Source: Actinophytocola sp044466355 (GTDB lineage: Bacteria; Actinomycetota; Actinomycetes; Mycobacteriales; Pseudonocardiaceae). Taken from it: a stretch of DNA of 64,000 nucleotides. The notes below the pieces were generated by a model that was given only the letters and a program-made list of their open reading frames with translations, searched no databases and had not been told where the DNA came from. The stretch is taken from assembly GCF_044466355.1 (NCBI RefSeq), contig NZ_JBITMQ010000001.1:1398830-1462829 (forward strand), written 5' to 3'. A program made the translations under genes and the position numbers. Within the stretch, counting starts at the first letter, position 1, and each line of letters opens with the position of its first letter. Shown here piece after piece: positions 25,537 through 34,600 of the stretch.

Positions 25537-25727
25537 CACTCCGCCACCCTGGTGCGGTAGGTCCACCGGTAGACGGCGACCTCGTGGTCGTCGACCCGGT
25601 CGACCCGGCCGGTCGGTTCGAAGTGCTCGTACCCGGCCATCCTCGGCACCCGGACGTGCCCGGGGTCCGCGGTCCGCCAGCGCCTGGGGAGGTCGACCGG
25701 ACCGCCTTCGAGGAGTACTTCAGTCAT
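25536..25727 (-). CDS. Small DUF5988-like protein
   Basis: 63 aa: MTEVLLEGGPVDLPRRW at the start, a GYEHFEPTG motif in the middle and a WTYRTRVAE end. This pattern matches what I recall of DUF5988-type small proteins next to actinobacterial biosynthetic genes; the function is unknown. It is not MbtH-like (no NxEGQ..LWP). The start at 25727 is chosen for the GGAG 6 nt upstream; ATG 25733 and GTG 25739 are in frame. It overlaps the LanB-like gene by 8 nt and the acyltransferase by 4 nt, so it is tightly coupled to both. Confidence 0.6.
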   Translation of the reverse strand: MTEVLLEGGPVDLPRRWRTADPGHVRVPRMAGYEHFEPTGRVDRVDDHEVAVYRWTYRTRVAE

Positions 25728-28059
25728 CGTCATCTCCACTTCGTGACACGGTGTTCTCCTGGGTGTCGTCCACGGCCACGAAGCGCAGCTCCGAGGTGTA
25801 GCGGTTGCCGGCGCCGTCGGTGAGCCACGTCTGCTCGGGGCTGGGCAGCATCTCGCTGATGGTCATGCGTCCGTGCGGGTCGTCCCGCATGAGCCTGCGC
25901 ACGGCCTTCGCGAATATGTTGACGTACACCGGGCTGTGGAAGTCCACGTAGAACGGGCGCGGTTCGGTCGGCGAGACCACGAAGACGAACCGGGGCAGGT
26001 CCCGCGCCGCACGCCACTGCTGGGCGCGGACGTACCGGCGTGCCTCGCTCTTCTCGTTCGCGAAGTCCATCGTGGACGGTTCGAACCGCCACGTCTCCCT
26101 CGTCACGACCATGCGGTCGATCGTGATGCGGGGGAAGTGGTCGGCGTCGGCGGGGACGATGCGGAACAGGTCCAGCGCGAGCACCGTCATCGCCTGGGAG
26201 AAGACGTCCACCACGTCGAACACCGCGCCGTCGGGGAGCACGGCCACCAGCTCGCCGTCCCGGTCCTCGACCCGGGCGTCCGCGCTCGCGACCGTGCGCG
26301 GGCGCTGCGGGTCGGCGCTTGCGTCCGCGAGCGCGACGGTGTAGTCCTGGTCGCGGACCAGCGCGTACCGGGTGCGCAGCGAGAGGCGGGCACGGCTCGC
26401 CTTGGGCTGCAACGGCATCAGCCGCGGTGTGGGGTGGTCGGCGTCGATGAGTGAGAGCAGCTCCGCGCGATCGGGGTGCTGGTGCACGAACAGCGAAGCG
26501 CCGAGCGTGTTCATGGCGATGTGCATCTCGCCGATCGCCAGCTCGTAGTCGCCGCGGTTCACCGCGTCCGCGTCGTCGGCGACCACCAGCATGTCCGGGC
26601 ACGCGTAACGGGCCGTGGACCACTGGTGTCCGGTCTCACCGAAGGCCTCCCGGACCCGGTCGGCGATCTCCGCGCTGGTCAGCCGAACCCGGCGGGCGCC
26701 GGGCGGCGGAGCCAGGATGCTCTCCCAGTGCTTGCAGAACAGCCGGTGGATGTCGGTCGCGTCGGCGACGGCCTCGCCGTGCGTCATACCGATGCACGCG
26801 AACCACAGCGTCGACAGGTCCACGGCGGGCTGTCCGGCCTTGGCCGCCTGCTTGTCGAAGATGCGGCGCATGTGCTCGCGCACGCGCTCGGTCAGCGTGG
26901 ACGTCAGCCAGTTCGCGCTCGACAGCAACAGGTCCATCGGGCCCAGCGCGTCGAGCAGGTCGGTGCCGAGCCGGACGCGGGTGGCGCGGCGGCTGTCGGA
27001 GTAGATCACCGCGCGAGACGTGCTCGTGCCCTGGCCCTTCTGCCGCTGCGCGGCCGTCTGGGTCATGTCCGTGAAGTCGGTTTCGAGCGCCTCCATCGCG
27101 GCCGTGAGCGCCTCGGGGTCGTGCAGCGACTCACGAACGCGGTCGCGGCCGGCCTCCAGGACGTCCAGCTTCGCCAACGCCGGATCACGCAGTGCGGGGT
27201 CGCCGATGCGGTTCAGGATCTCGCGCAGCCGCCGCTCCGGGTAGGTGTCGGCGGGCACCTCGAGCTGCCACACGATCCAGCGGCGCCGCACGAGGCCGTG
27301 CAGCACGGCGGGCACGTCCACGCCCTCACCGAGCTCCCGCTGGATGTCCCGGGCCGGGCGTACGCCGTCGCACAGCTCGAGCACACGGCGCTGCACGGGG
27401 TCGATCGTCACCGGGCGCAGGCCGGGCACGGCGATCTCGTCGCCGAGGATCCGCACGAACGGCATCCGCGTGGGGGCGACCCATTCGCGTACCGCCGGGT
27501 CGTCGCTGACTGTCCTGGCGAGCGCGTCGATGGCCCAGCTCGCGAAGTACACGTTCTGCTCGGCGATCAGGCCGTCGTGCTCGTGGTCGAACTCGACACC
27601 GCGAACGGACTCGTCCCACGAACCCCAGCCGACCGGGCCGAAGAAGCCGATGGTGTCGTTCTTGACGCAGAAGCGCTGCCAGTAGTGCGCGACGAACTCC
27701 TCGCGCTGGCGGGCCATGCTCGGCCGTTTCCCGAGTTCCGGTTCCCATTTCAGGAACGGCTCGATCCCCGATTTCAGCACGGCCCGGTTCTGCCACGCCA
27801 CCGCCGCCTGGAATGACGGCTGGGCCGCGATGTCGAGCAGTGCCCTGGACATCTCCAGTGCCGAGACGTCGAAGAGGTTCTCGAATTCCTGCCACTTCGG
27901 CCCGGTCAGCTGCTTGGCCTCGGCGAACTCCGCCGCGGCCGCCGCCAGCTCGGCGGGCGCGAGTCGCAGCACCCCGTCGGCCGGGAAACCCGGGCCGCGC
28001 AGGCCGAACTGGTCCCAGAACCGCCACTTGCCGACCCGCGGCGCCGACGCGTCGTTCAT
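25720..28059 (-). CDS. Lantibiotic dehydratase-family (LanB-like) protein in an NRPS context
   Basis: 779 aa. It starts WRFWDQFGLRGPGFPADGVL and contains KNDTIGFFGPVGWGSW, RVRLGTDLLDALGP, GEMHIAMNTLGASLF and ITIDRMVVTRETW, which I recognise as an actinobacterial LanB-like (Lant_dehydr_N) subfamily. Classical LanB uses glutamyl-tRNA to activate Ser/Thr; relatives (PEARLs) add amino acids from aminoacyl-tRNA to peptides. No SpaB_C elimination domain is recognised and no RiPP precursor is in this operon. It lies between a stand-alone carrier protein and a DUF5988-like protein. Its substrate may be carrier-bound or tRNA-derived; that is inference. An alternative is N-acyl or cryptic ester chemistry on the NRPS product. 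Confidence 0.72.
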   Translation of the reverse strand: MNDASAPRVGKWRFWDQFGLRGPGFPADGVLRLAPAELAAAAAEFAEAKQLTGPKWQEFENLFDVSALEMSRALLDIAAQPSFQAAVAWQNRAVLKSGIEPFLKWEPELGKRPSMARQREEFVAHYWQRFCVKNDTIGFFGPVGWGSWDESVRGVEFDHEHDGLIAEQNVYFASWAIDALARTVSDDPAVREWVAPTRMPFVRILGDEIAVPGLRPVTIDPVQRRVLELCDGVRPARDIQRELGEGVDVPAVLHGLVRRRWIVWQLEVPADTYPERRLREILNRIGDPALRDPALAKLDVLEAGRDRVRESLHDPEALTAAMEALETDFTDMTQTAAQRQKGQGTSTSRAVIYSDSRRATRVRLGTDLLDALGPMDLLLSSANWLTSTLTERVREHMRRIFDKQAAKAGQPAVDLSTLWFACIGMTHGEAVADATDIHRLFCKHWESILAPPPGARRVRLTSAEIADRVREAFGETGHQWSTARYACPDMLVVADDADAVNRGDYELAIGEMHIAMNTLGASLFVHQHPDRAELLSLIDADHPTPRLMPLQPKASRARLSLRTRYALVRDQDYTVALADASADPQRPRTVASADARVEDRDGELVAVLPDGAVFDVVDVFSQAMTVLALDLFRIVPADADHFPRITIDRMVVTRETWRFEPSTMDFANEKSEARRYVRAQQWRAARDLPRFVFVVSPTEPRPFYVDFHSPVYVNIFAKAVRRLMRDDPHGRMTISEMLPSPEQTWLTDGAGNRYTSELRFVAVDDTQENTVSRSGDDDD

Positions 28060-28090
28060 CTCCGCTCTCCGTTCAGTCGAGGCCGTGCGG

Positions 28091-28327
28091 TCAGTCCAGA
28101 TCGCCGACGGCGGTGGCCAGGTCGGCCGGGGTTGGGCAGGCGAAGACGAGCGCGATGGGGACCTCGACGTCGAGTGCGGCGGTGAGCCGCGTGACGATCT
28201 GGAAGGCCACCATGGAGTCTCCGCCAGCCTCGTAGAAGTCGCTGTAGGGCCCGAGCTCGTCGCGGCGGAGCGTCTCGCGGTACGTGGACACGATCAGGTC
28301 GAGCACATCGGTGGTGGCGCTGGTCAT
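28091..28327 (-). CDS. Stand-alone acyl/peptidyl carrier protein
   Basis: 78 aa with the phosphopantetheine site GGDSM (Ser38) in a normal context (DFYEAGGDSMVAFQIVTRL). GGDS is more typical of peptidyl or aryl carriers than of PKS ACPs. First gene of the minus-strand cassette, so it is probably the shared substrate carrier for the LanB-like protein and the acyltransferase. It diverges from the NRPS operon, and the first NRPS module begins with a C domain that would need an upstream donor; this protein could be that donor. Confidence 0.88.
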   Translation of the reverse strand: MTSATTDVLDLIVSTYRETLRRDELGPYSDFYEAGGDSMVAFQIVTRLTAALDVEVPIALVFACPTPADLATAVGDLD

Positions 28328-28375
28328 GATTTCTGCCGTCCTTCCGAACCTTCGTGGACTACCCGGAAAAACGTA

Positions 28376-28428
28376 TGGCGGTAATCACGCCACGCGCAAT
28401 TGATCCGGGGTGGTCGAAGGTGACCACC
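28376..28428. promoter_or_regulatory. Two dyads in the divergent NRPS/carrier control region
   Basis: Dyad 1: tggcg-gtaatca-cgcca (28376-28392). Dyad 2: ggtggtc-gaaggt-gaccacc (28409-28428, 7-bp perfect arms). Both lie in the 199-nt region between the carrier-led minus operon and nrps1, so either could be an operator controlling both sides. The cluster's TrmB/LuxR regulator at 47411 is a candidate ligand. Confidence 0.5.
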
Positions 28429-28526
28429 TCGTCGTGGCCGGAAGTGCCCAGCTGGCAACGGTCCCGTTCTCTGACAGGTTGGGAATCGCCAGAAAGAACC
28501 AGGCGCCGAACCCGGTGGAGATCAGC

Positions 28527-31500
28527 ATGTCGATGACGATTGGCCCGCCCGTGGAACACGCGGAACCGCGGGCAGGCCGCACCCCGTTGTCGTTCGCACA
28601 GCAACGCCTGTGGTTTCTCGACCAGTTGGAACCCGACGGCGACGAGTACCTGATCCGTCGCGCCCTGCGCCTTTCGGGACCGGTGGACGTGACGGCCCTC
28701 GAGGTGGCGCTGTCGGGTGTGGTGGCGCGGCACGACGCGCTGCGCACCCGGTTCGCCGCGGGCGAGGACGGCCGCCCGTACGCGGTCGTCGACCCACCTG
28801 CCCCGGTGCCGGTGCGGGTGGTCGAGGTGACCGCCGACGAGGTCGACACGGAGGTGAACGCCGCGGCCGTGGCACCTTTCGACCTGGCCACCGGGCCACT
28901 GCTGCGCGCGGTGCTCGTGCGGTCCGGCCCGGAGGACGCGGTGCTCGTGGTCTCCGTGCACCACATCGTCTTCGACGGCCTGTCCGAACCGGTCCTCGCC
29001 CGCGAGCTGGGCGTGCTGTACGCGGTCGCCACCGGCGACCCCGCCGCCACGCTCCCCGACGTGCCGGTCCGGTACGCCGACTACGCGGTGTGGCAGCACC
29101 GGCGCCTCACCGACGACCGGCAGCGGATGCTGCTCGACTACTGGCGCGACAAGCTCTCCGGTCTGCAGCCTCTGCGGTTGCCGACCGACCGGCCGAGGAA
29201 GGCGGTGCGCAGCACCGCCGGTGACGCGGTCCGGTTCACCGTCCCCGCCGACACGCTCCGCGCGCTCGCCCGCACCGCGGGCCGGGCGGGTGCGAGCCTG
29301 TTCATGGCTCTGCTGGGCGGTTTCCAGGTGATGCTGTCCCGCTACAGCGGTCAGGACGACGTCGCCGTCGGCACCGCCGTCGCCGGCCGCGCTCTGCCCG
29401 GCACCGAGAACCTGATCGGGTTGTTCGTCAACAGCCTGGTCCTGCGCACGGACCTGTCGGGCGACCCGACGTTCGCCGAGCTGCTCGGCCGGGTGCGCGA
29501 CACTGCCGTCGGCGCCTTCGGGCACCTGGACCTGCCGTTCGAACGACTCGTCGAGGAGCTGGCCCCGGAGCGGGACCTGTCCCGCAACCCGTTGTTCGAT
29601 GCCATGCTGGTGCTGCAGAAGAACCCGCCGGGGTCCGCGTGGCAGCTCAGCGGGGTCGACGTCGAGCCGTACCCGCTGTCCGCCCCCGACTCCGAGACCG
29701 ACCTGACCGTCCACCTCACGCAGCAGGACGACGGCAGCGCCGTCGGGAGGCTGTACTTCGGCACCGAGCTGTTCGACCGGTCCACTGTGGAGCGGATGTG
29801 CGAGCACTTCCTGGTCCTGCTGAACGAGTTCGCCGAGCACGCGGACGTGCCGATCTCGAACGTGAGCATGATCTCCGCCGTCGAACGCGAGAAGGTCCTG
29901 GTCGAGTGGAACGACACGGCCGGTGGCTTCCCGGCCGGGAAGCTGCTCCACGAGCTGGTCGCCGAGCAGGCCCTGCTACGCCGGGACGAGCCCGCGGTGG
30001 TCGGCGGCGGTGCGGTCCTCACCCACGGGGAACTGGACGCCCGCGCCTGCCGCCTGGCACACCACCTCCGTGCGCTGGGGGTGCGGCCGGGCGCGCTCGT
30101 CGGTGTGTTTCTGGAACGGCGGCCCGAGCTGGTCGTGGCCCTGCTGGCGATCCTCAAGGCGGGCGGCGCGTACGTGCCCCTCGACCCGGAGCACCCGGCC
30201 GACCGCGTCGGGTTCATGCTCGACGACACCGCCGCCCGGCTCGTGATCACCCGGGAGGATCTGAGCGACCGACTGCCGGCGACCACCGACCGCCTGCTGA
30301 TCGACACCGACTGGCCGACGGTGGCGACGTACCCGGCGACCGGTCCCGCACCCGTCGCAACCCCTCGGGACCTCGCGTACGTCATCTACACCTCCGGCTC
30401 GACCGGCCGCCCCAAGGGCGTGATGGTCGAGCACGAGGGCATCGTCAACTACGTCGCGGGCATGCAGCACGAATTCCCGCTGTGGCCCGGCGACGCCTTC
30501 CTGCAGGCGACCCCGCTGACCTTCGACGTGTCGGCGTACGAGATCTTCTGGCCGCTGTGGCAGGGCGGCACGGTCGTCCTGGTCCCGGGCGCGACCCGTC
30601 TCGACATGGCGCACGTGTCCTCGCTCATGCGGGAGCACCGGGTCGTCGGCCTGCACTTCGTGCCCAGCCTCATGGACATGTTCGTCAACGAGGTGAACCC
30701 CGCGGACTGCACCGCGCTGCGGTACGCGTTCTGCAGCGGCGAGGCCCTGTCGCGGACGCTCGTGCGGCGGTTCGGAGAGCGGTTCACCGGCAACCTGATC
30801 AACCTGTACGGCGCCACCGAGGTCTCGGTCGACACCACCTGGTGGCGTGCCGAGCCGGACACCCCGGTCCTCGCCGGCCGCCCGATGCTCAACCAGACCG
30901 TGTACGTGCTGGACGCGGCGCGGCAGCCCGTGCCGGTCGGCGTGGTGGGGGAGGTGTACCTCGGTGGCCGGTGCGTCGGCCGCGGCTACTGGAACCGGCC
31001 GGACCTGACGCGGGAGCGGTTCCTCCCGGACCCGTTCCGGGAGGGCGGCCGCATGTACCGGACGGGCGATCTCGGCCGGTTCACCCCGGACGGGTGCCTG
31101 GACTTCCTTGGCCGCGCCGACACCCAGGTGAAGCTGCGCGGCGTGCGCATCGAGCTGGGGGAGATCGAGGCGGCGCTGCTGTCCGATCCGGACGTCGGGG
31201 CGTGCGCGGTCGTGGTGCGGGAGGACCACGCCGGCGACAGGAACCTCGTCGCCTACTGCGTGCGCGACGGTGACGGAGAACTGGACACCGCCGCCGTGCG
31301 CGAGCGGTGCGCGGCCACGCTGCCAACGGTGATGGTGCCCGCGGTGTTCATGGCTCTGCCCGAACTCCCGTTGACGGCCAACGGAAAGGTCGACCGCAAG
31401 CGCCTGCCCGAGCCCGATCCCGCGCACCTCGTGACCGGCGCCGCGCACGTGGCCCCGCGCGACGAGGTCGAGGAGGCCATCGCCGGGCTGTGGACCGACG

Positions 31501-31694
31501 TGCTCGGCGTCCGCGACCCCGGCGTCCACGACGACTTCTTCGCGTCCGGCGGCCACTCGCTGCGCGCCGTCCAGCTGGTGAACCAGGTGGAACGGCTCAC
31601 CGGCGTCCGCATCAGCCTCCGGGCCCTCTTCCTCACGCCGACGATCGCCGGCATCAAGACCCAGCTGCTCGCACTGATCGAGGACCAGTCATGA
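28527..31694 (+). CDS. NRPS module 1: C-A-T, Ser-like specificity
   Basis: 1055 aa from the ATG at 28527 (GGAG 7 nt upstream). C domain (about 15-450) with active-site HHIVFDG; A domain (about 455-960) with TSGSTGRPKGV; carrier with GGHS (about 1010). Reading pocket positions by eye from FDVSAYE, LHFVPS, AFCSGEA and LYGATEVSVD gives D-V-Y-H-F-S-L-V-D-K. This is the serine code DVWHFSLVDK with one change (W239Y). Serine is the default call, but Dap, made by SbnA/SbnB in the same cluster, is a near-isostere and possible. A C domain at the very start means an N-acyl or carrier-bound donor is expected. ATGA overlap with nrps2. Confidence 0.9.
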   Translation: MSMTIGPPVEHAEPRAGRTPLSFAQQRLWFLDQLEPDGDEYLIRRALRLSGPVDVTALEVALSGVVARHDALRTRFAAGEDGRPYAVVDPPAPVPVRVVEVTADEVDTEVNAAAVAPFDLATGPLLRAVLVRSGPEDAVLVVSVHHIVFDGLSEPVLARELGVLYAVATGDPAATLPDVPVRYADYAVWQHRRLTDDRQRMLLDYWRDKLSGLQPLRLPTDRPRKAVRSTAGDAVRFTVPADTLRALARTAGRAGASLFMALLGGFQVMLSRYSGQDDVAVGTAVAGRALPGTENLIGLFVNSLVLRTDLSGDPTFAELLGRVRDTAVGAFGHLDLPFERLVEELAPERDLSRNPLFDAMLVLQKNPPGSAWQLSGVDVEPYPLSAPDSETDLTVHLTQQDDGSAVGRLYFGTELFDRSTVERMCEHFLVLLNEFAEHADVPISNVSMISAVEREKVLVEWNDTAGGFPAGKLLHELVAEQALLRRDEPAVVGGGAVLTHGELDARACRLAHHLRALGVRPGALVGVFLERRPELVVALLAILKAGGAYVPLDPEHPADRVGFMLDDTAARLVITREDLSDRLPATTDRLLIDTDWPTVATYPATGPAPVATPRDLAYVIYTSGSTGRPKGVMVEHEGIVNYVAGMQHEFPLWPGDAFLQATPLTFDVSAYEIFWPLWQGGTVVLVPGATRLDMAHVSSLMREHRVVGLHFVPSLMDMFVNEVNPADCTALRYAFCSGEALSRTLVRRFGERFTGNLINLYGATEVSVDTTWWRAEPDTPVLAGRPMLNQTVYVLDAARQPVPVGVVGEVYLGGRCVGRGYWNRPDLTRERFLPDPFREGGRMYRTGDLGRFTPDGCLDFLGRADTQVKLRGVRIELGEIEAALLSDPDVGACAVVVREDHAGDRNLVAYCVRDGDGELDTAAVRERCAATLPTVMVPAVFMALPELPLTANGKVDRKRLPEPDPAHLVTGAAHVAPRDEVEEAIAGLWTDVLGVRDPGVHDDFFASGGHSLRAVQLVNQVERLTGVRISLRALFLTPTIAGIKTQLLALIEDQS

Positions 31695-34600
31695 ACGACA
31701 GCACCACCGCAGGATCCCAAGCCCTCCTGCTGTCCCGCATCCGCGACCGGCGGAACCACCAGTTGCCCCGGCGGGACCCGTCCCGGCCGGTGCCGCTGTC
31801 CTCGGCCCAGCGCGGGCTGTGGTTCCTCGACCGTCTCGCGCCAGGGCGCAGCGACTACGTCGTGCCGATCGCCCTGCGGGTGACCGGGGACCTGGACGTT
31901 CCCGCCCTCGCGGACGCGCTCACCCGGCTGGTCTCCCGGCACGAGGTGCTGCGCACCCGGTTCGTGGCGGACGAGTCCGGACAGCCGCGCCAGGTCGTCG
32001 AGCCGCCGGTACCGGTGACGGTCGCGGTGGACGACCTCACCGGGCAGGACGAGGCCGCGGTCCGGGCACGGATCGACGCCGTCGCGGCCGAGCCGTTCGA
32101 CCTCGCGGCAGGACCGCTGCTGCGTGCCGTGCTGGTACGCACCGACCCGGACGTGGCGACGCTCGTGCTGTGCCTGCACCACATCGTGTTCGACGGCTGG
32201 TCCGAAGCGGTCCTCGCCCGTGAACTGCGGGACCTGTACGCCGGGGAAGAACTGCCGGAGCTGCCGGTCCAGTACGGCGACTACGCCGCCTGGTACGACG
32301 AGCAGCTGGGCACCGACCGCATGCGGCGGCAGCTGGAGTACTGGCGCACCCGCCTTGCGGGCCTGCAGCCGTTGCAGCTACCGATCGACCGGCAGCGCCA
32401 GGCGGACGGGTCCGCCGGCGGCGACGCCGTCCGGTTCACCGTCTCGGCCACGACCGTCACCGCACTGCGGGCCGCCGCCGCGACGGTCGACGCGAACCTG
32501 TTCATGGCCGTGCTCGGCGCGTACCAGATCCTGCTGTCCCGCTACACCGGCCAGACCGACCTCGCGGTCGGCACCCCGTCTGCGGGGCGCAACCGCACGG
32601 AGACCGAGAACCTCATCGGCCTGTTCGTGAACAGCCTGGTGCTGCGCACCGACCTGTCCGGTGACCCGACGTACACCGAGGTGCTCACGCGGGTCAAGGA
32701 GACGGCGCTGGCCGCGTACGACAACCAGGATCTGCCGTTCGAGCGGATCGTCGAGGAACTGGCCCCGCGGCGGGACGCGAGCCGCAACCCGTTCTTCCAG
32801 ACCACGTTCGTCCTGCAGACCGTCGACGAGACCCAACCGTGGCAGCTGCCCGGCGTCACGGTCGAGCGGACCCCGGTCTCCGGCGGGCTCGGCAAGTTCG
32901 ACCTGAACCTGACACTCCGCGAGACGAGCGACGGCGCGCTTACCGGGTACGTCGACTACCCGGTGGACATGTTCGAGCGCGTCACCGTCGAGCGGCTCGT
33001 CGGCCACTTCCAGACGCTCCTGGCGCGGCTCGCCGAGCAGCCCACCGCACCGCTGTCGAACGTCTCGCTGCTCGCCGCCGACGACCGCCACCGGATGGTG
33101 GTGGAGTGGAACGACACCGCCGGTGAGTTCCCGAGTGGACGGACGATCCACGACCTCCTCGCCGAGCAGGCCACCGCACACCCGGACGCGCCCGCGGTCC
33201 GGTACGGCGACGTGGTGCTGTCCAACGGCGAGCTGGACGCGCGGGCGTGCCGGCTAGCCCACTATCTGCGTGAGCGGGGCGTCGGGCCGGATGTGATGGT
33301 GGGGGTGTTCCTCGACCGCACCCCGGACCTCGTCGTGACGTTGCTGGCGATCATGAAGGCCGGTGGTGCGTGGGTGCCGATGGACCCGGAGTACCCGGCC
33401 GACCGGCTGGCGTACCTGATGGCCGACACGGCCGCACCGCTCGTGGTCACCCAGGAGAACCTGACCGACCGGCTGCCCGGGCACATCAACCGCCTGGTCG
33501 TGGACGAGGAGTGGCCCGCGATCGCGACGTACTCGTCCGGCGAGCCGGAGCCGCTCGCCGGTCCGCACGACCTCGCGTACGTGATTTACACGTCCGGGTC
33601 CACCGGCAAGCCCAAGGGCGTGATGATCGAGCACGAGGGTGTGGTCAACTACCTGCACTGGTGCGACCGGAACTACCCGCCCGCCGGTGACGTCGGCACG
33701 CTGCTGTACTCGCCCGTCGCGTTCGACCTGACCGTCACGGCGTTGTTCCTGCCGCTGCTGCAGGGACTTCCCATCGACATCCCGGTGCCGCAGGCTGGCG
33801 AGTCCGCGTTCAGCGCGGCGGTCGAGCTGCTGCTGTCCGGTGCGTCGGTGAGCTTCCTGAAGATGACGCCGTCGCACGCCGAGCTGCTGGTGACGTCGGC
33901 GGAGGCGGCCGGTGTGACGCTCGACGTGGGCACGATGGTGCTCGGTGGTGAGGAGCTGACCGCTGACCTCGCACGCCGCATCCTCGCGGTGTGCCGGCCG
34001 GGCTGCGCGATCTTCAACGAGTACGGCGCGACGGAGTGCTCGGTCGCGAACGTCATGTCGGAGACCCGGCGCGTCGCGGACAGCGCCACCGGCGGTGTCT
34101 CCGTCGGCGGGCCCATCACCAACACGACCGCCTACATCGTGGACGCGCACGACAACCCCGTTCCGATCGGTGTGGCGGGGGAGGCGCTGCTGGGCGGTAT
34201 CTGCGTGGCCCGTGGGTACCTGAACCGGGAAGAGCTGACGGCAGAGCGGTTCGTGGAGCTTGACCTGGGTGACGGGCCACAGCGCCTGTATCGGACGGGT
34301 GACCTGTGCAAGTGGCTGCCCAGCGGTGAGATGGAGTTCATCGGCCGCATCGACAACCAGGTGAAACTCCGGGGTTACCGCATCGAACTCGGCGAGATCG
34401 AGGCGACGTTCATCGACCACCCCGCGGTCTCGGCCGCGGCGGTCGTGGTCCGTGAGGACACGCCAGGTGTGAAGCGGCTAGTCGCCTACCTCGTCGGCAC
34501 GGACGTACCGGACGCCGACGAGCTGAAGGCGTACGCGGGACGCACCCTGCCCGCGTACATGCTGCCCAGCGCGTTCGTGACGCTCGACACGCTTCCGTTG

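Noticed and set aside
25536..25727. Small gene near the NRPS as an MbtH-like protein
   Set aside because: Lacks the MbtH signature (NxEGQ, LWP, PxGW); resembles DUF5988 instead.
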